In this document: positions 61,718 through 64,000 of the stretch, piece by piece
How the letters are laid out: every line of letters starts with the position of its first letter
Numbering within the stretch: the first letter of the stretch is position 1
Assembly: GCA_018648805.1 (NCBI GenBank)
Contig: JABGQM010000014.1
Location: forward strand, 17,882 to 81,881
Length of the DNA stretch: 64,000 bases
Source: Verrucomicrobiota bacterium
GTDB lineage: Bacteria; Verrucomicrobiota; Kiritimatiellia; UBA8416; JABMPJ01
Reading direction: 5' to 3'
Notes under the pieces: generated by a model
Databases searched by the model: none
The model's input: the letters and a program-made list of their open reading frames with translations, nothing else
Told to the model about the DNA's origin: nothing
Program-made: the position numbers and the translations under genes

Positions 61718-62181
61718 TGAAATGCTTACTAGTCGCAGTGGCCTCGCTGGCCCTGCTTACGGGCGTGGCGCTGGCACAAGCCGACGTCGTGGCCGAGGTG
61801 GCCGTTGACGCTGCCGCACCCGCCTGTTGTCCGGTACCGGCCGCTGACGCGGCGTGCAGCACCGGCGACAGCGCCGGTAGCAGCGCCGCCTCGATGGGGC
61901 TGCTGTTCTTCGTGTTTGTATTGGCGATCTTCCTCGGCGCGGAGTTGATCGCCAAGGTGCCATCCCAGCTGCACACCCCGCTGATGTCCGGATCGAACGC
62001 GATCTCGGGTATCTCGATTGTGGGCGCGCTGCTGGCCCTGACCGTTAAGAACACCAGTGAAACGGCGATGATTGTTCTGGGCACGCTCGCCGTGGCGCTG
62101 GCTATGATCAACGTGGTAGGTGGCTACCTCGTGACAGACCGCATGCTGGGTATGTTTCAGGCCAAAAAGGGAGGCAAATAG
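61714..62181 (+). CDS. pntAB: NAD(P) transhydrogenase, alpha subunit part 2 (membrane), with signal-like N-terminal extension
   Basis: A 155-residue protein. The C-terminal 95 residues are the usual PntAB membrane part, with FLGAELIAKVPSQLHTPLMSGSNAISGISIVGA and the following helices. The first 60 residues are unusual: a signal-peptide-like start (MMKCLLVAVASLALLTGVALAQA) followed by an Ala-rich stretch with CCPVPAADAAC. Stand-alone PntAB proteins are normally near 90-110 residues. Whether the leader is cleaved is unknown. It lies between pntAA and pntB with a four-base overlap upstream and a two-base gap downstream. Confidence 0.9.
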   Translation: MMKCLLVAVASLALLTGVALAQADVVAEVAVDAAAPACCPVPAADAACSTGDSAGSSAASMGLLFFVFVLAIFLGAELIAKVPSQLHTPLMSGSNAISGISIVGALLALTVKNTSETAMIVLGTLAVALAMINVVGGYLVTDRMLGMFQAKKGGK

Positions 62182-62183
62182 CC

Positions 62184-63551
62184 ATGGCGAACCTTCCTAA
62201 TTACCTCTATATCGTTGCCTCGATCTTCTTCATCTACGGATTGAAGATGCTCGGCAAGGCTCATTCGGCCCGCAAAGGAAACATGATCTCGGCCATCGGT
62301 ATGCTGATTGCCGTCGTCGCGACGCTCATCATGGCCGAACTTGACATCAAGTGGATCCTCGTCGGGGCCATCATCGGCTCCGCGATTGGCGCCGCTGCGG
62401 CGCGCCTGGTGAAGATGACGTCGATGCCGGAAATGGTCGGCCTCTTCAACGGGTTTGGCGGTCTGGCCAGTCTGCTGGTCGGTTGGGCTGAGTACCACCG
62501 CATTGCGACCGGTGGTCCGAGCAGCCTGTTTACGCTGGTGGCCATTGGAGCTACCGTCCTGATCGGCGGTATCACCTTCTCCGGCAGCATGATTGCCTAT
62601 GCCAAGTTGGCCGAGAAGATCAGCGGGAAACCGGTCCTGTTCAAGGGGCAGCAGCTCGTGAATGGGGCCTTGTTGCTCGCGGCGGTTGCGGCGTGCGTTG
62701 TGCTCTGCCTCAACCCGACCTCCATGTACGCCGCCTTTATCGGCATGGTTGTGGTCTCAATGGTTCTGGGTGTTCTGGTCACCATCCCCATCGGGGGAGC
62801 GGATATGCCCGTCGTGATCGCCCTCCTGAACAGCTACTCCGGGCTGGCCGCCTGTGCGGCCGGATTCGTGATCATGAACAACGTGCTGATTGTGGCGGGT
62901 TCATTGGTAGGTGCCAGCGGCATCATCCTGACCAGCATCATGTGCCGCGCCATGAACCGCTCACTGGCCAACGTCATGTTTGCGGGTGTCGGTGCGACCG
63001 CCGCCGGCGGCAAGACGTTCACGGGCGAAGCCAAGACCGTTTCAGCCACGGATGCCTATCTCATGCTCGAAGCCGCCTCGTCGGTGGTCTTTGTTCCCGG
63101 GTACGGCATGGCGGTCGCCCAGGCGCAGCATGTGGTCAAAGAGCTCGGCGATCTTCTGGAAGAGAATGGCTGCGAGGTCAGCTACTGCGTGCATCCGGTG
63201 GCCGGACGCATGCCGGGTCACATGAACGTGCTGCTGGCCGAGGCGGATGTGCCCTACGAGCAACTCGTTGAGCCCGGCGATGTCAACCCCACCATCACCA
63301 ACGTGGATGTGGCCGTGGTGATTGGCGCCAACGATGTCGTCAACCCTTCCGCGCGTGAAGAAGGCACGGCCCTGTACGGCATGCCGATCATTGATGTGGA
63401 TAACGCCAGGGTGTGTATCGTCCTGAAGCGCTCGCTCAAGGCCGGGTTCGCCGGCGTGGAGAATCCGCTCTTCTTCGCTCCCAACACGCGCATGCTGCTG
63501 GGCGATGCCAAGGCTTCAATCACGTCCGTCGTCGGTGAGTTTAAGGGATAA
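62184..63551 (+). CDS. pntB: NAD(P) transhydrogenase, beta subunit
   Basis: A 455-residue protein with about nine membrane helices followed by the NADP(H)-binding domain III. Membrane part: MPEMVGLFNGFGGLASLLVG and ADMPVVIALLNSYSGLAACAAGF. Domain III: VPGYGMAVAQAQHVV, VHPVAGRMPGHMNVLLAEADVPYE, VVIGANDVVNP and KRSLKAGFAGVENPLF, all strongly conserved. It carries the proton path together with PntAB. The stop TAA overlaps the ATG of the DciA-like gene. Confidence 0.96.
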   Translation: MANLPNYLYIVASIFFIYGLKMLGKAHSARKGNMISAIGMLIAVVATLIMAELDIKWILVGAIIGSAIGAAAARLVKMTSMPEMVGLFNGFGGLASLLVGWAEYHRIATGGPSSLFTLVAIGATVLIGGITFSGSMIAYAKLAEKISGKPVLFKGQQLVNGALLLAAVAACVVLCLNPTSMYAAFIGMVVVSMVLGVLVTIPIGGADMPVVIALLNSYSGLAACAAGFVIMNNVLIVAGSLVGASGIILTSIMCRAMNRSLANVMFAGVGATAAGGKTFTGEAKTVSATDAYLMLEAASSVVFVPGYGMAVAQAQHVVKELGDLLEENGCEVSYCVHPVAGRMPGHMNVLLAEADVPYEQLVEPGDVNPTITNVDVAVVIGANDVVNPSAREEGTALYGMPIIDVDNARVCIVLKRSLKAGFAGVENPLFFAPNTRMLLGDAKASITSVVGEFKG

Positions 63552-63934
63552 TGAGAGGCCGACGCCGCAAATCGGGACGGTGGACGGTGGAGCGGGAACG
63601 CTTCCAGATAACCGACCACGTCCCGCCGGCGGGCGTTGAGGATGCCACCCCACTGGGTGACATCCTGGGCCGCGTCATGAAGAAGGCCGGCCTGGAAGAA
63701 CAGCACTGGGCCTCCATGCTGGAAGCATCGTGGCCCGATATTGCCGGGCCCAATGTGGCCAGCCACACGCGTCCGGGGCCGTTGCAGGAGAAAGACCTCG
63801 TGGTCTATGTCGACAGCCCCATCTGGCTGAACGAGCTGCGCCGCATGGGCCAACGTATGCTGCTCAACAACCTCCAGAAACAGTTCGGCCCCTCACGTAT
63901 CAGCGGCGTGAAACTACAACTTGATCCGGGCTGA
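63551..63934 (+). CDS. DciA/DUF721 family protein
   Basis: A 127-residue protein. After about 35 basic and polar residues comes the DUF721 core: LGDILGRVMKKAGLEE, SWPDIAGPNVASHTRPGPLQEKDLVVYVDSPIWLNELRRMGQRMLLNNLQK. In DciA proteins this KH-like domain helps load replicative helicase DnaB; other members are only predicted. Start codon overlaps pntB stop by one base (TAATG). It ends inside a possible minus-strand gene from the right edge. Confidence 0.8.
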   Translation: MRGRRRKSGRWTVERERFQITDHVPPAGVEDATPLGDILGRVMKKAGLEEQHWASMLEASWPDIAGPNVASHTRPGPLQEKDLVVYVDSPIWLNELRRMGQRMLLNNLQKQFGPSRISGVKLQLDPG

Positions 63935-64000
63935 TTCGTCGGCGGGGATGTCGTTGCCGTAGCCCGGGATGGCGGCGAGGGCGCGGGCAACCACATCACA
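63914..64000 (-). CDS. Possible C-terminal end of a gene entering from the right edge
   Basis: On the minus strand an open frame enters from base 64000 and ends at TAG (63916-63914) after 28 codons, ending in DIPADESARIKL. The residue mix looks coding and the frame overlaps the DciA-like gene tail by 21 bases, which is common for convergent genes here. Too short to identify. Confidence 0.35.
   Translation of the reverse strand, partial: CDVVARALAAIPGYGNDIPADESARIKL

Noticed and set aside
63805..63999. 64-codon minus-strand frame at the right end
   Set aside because: It is antisense to the conserved DciA-like domain; the alternative frame ending at 63914 looks more like a real gene tail.
1..64000. 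tRNA, rRNA or riboswitch genes
   Set aside because: I looked for GTTCGAATCC-type T-arms and other RNA landmarks by eye and found none convincing; a covariance-model search could still find some.

Overview
The window is about 64 kb of GC-rich bacterial chromosome with tightly packed genes, many ATGA-type overlaps, few long gaps, and no phage, plasmid, rRNA or tRNA genes that I could find. The gene mix fits the Planctomycetes-Verrucomicrobia-Lentisphaerae-Kiritimatiellota neighbourhood: a large alpha-2-macroglobulin/TPR protein, an HzsA-like C-terminal remnant, a Hanks-type kinase with an N-terminal zinc ribbon, an FHA-GAF histidine kinase, a PrsW-like protease, a TMTC-like TPR membrane protein and several short intergenic repeat families. 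This placement is inference from gene content, not a phylogenetic result. The cell is probably Gram-negative, because MipA/OmpV, Lgt, a lipoprotein and O-antigen-type sugar genes are present.

Layout. 1-2 kb, minus strand: the start of ilvD, a PLDc_N-type small membrane protein and an MFS transporter. 2.1-7.2 kb, plus strand: a 966-residue lipoprotein with tandem 68-residue repeats, RNase PH, then three small factors of transcription or translation type (DksA-like, SUI1/eIF1-like, GreA-C-like). 7.3-13.9 kb: truA, a broken HzsA-like remnant, a CBM9-like protein, a DUF985 cupin, a YaiI-type protein, a spermidine-synthase-like protein, an HI0933-type flavoprotein and a DUF2141-MipA fusion. 14.2-22.1 kb: one giant secreted alpha-2-macroglobulin-like protein flanked by TPRs and lacking the thioester motif. 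22.1-29.8 kb: a glutamine amidotransferase, an ABC exporter set, a nitroreductase, and an FHA-GAF-histidine kinase followed by two YbjQ-like proteins and a PrsW-like protease.

29.9-50.6 kb is a surface-polysaccharide locus. The plus strand carries a TMTC-like protein, a glycosyltransferase, a CDP-glucose 4,6-dehydratase, a sugar C-methyltransferase, a 3,5-epimerase and an aminotransferase. Beyond 47.2 kb lie the CDP-glucose synthase gene rfbF, an RfbD-like reductase and a flippase. Between these halves sits a 10-kb block of ten minus-strand genes that is visibly poorer in GC: glycosyltransferase, GNAT, CmcI-like methyltransferase, acyl carrier protein, FabZ-like dehydratase, TPP enzyme, NeuB-like PEP condensing enzyme, AMP ligase, LuxE-like and LuxC-like. 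I regard this block as the most likely undescribed system: an acyl-to-aldehyde route feeding C-C bond formation for a surface glycan. The product is unknown.

50.5-64 kb is mostly housekeeping: a Ser/Thr kinase whose gene overlaps the flippase gene tail to tail, lgt, an RluD-type gene, a type 4 uracil-DNA glycosylase, a metallophosphoesterase-PHP fusion, prmC, prfA, rpmE, the three-subunit NAD(P) transhydrogenase and a DciA/DUF721 protein. Several gaps hold small palindromic or tandem repeats. These include a pair of perfect hairpins with complementary loops (57.6 kb) and a GAGTAAG/ACTTAACCG repeat island that separates prmC from prfA.
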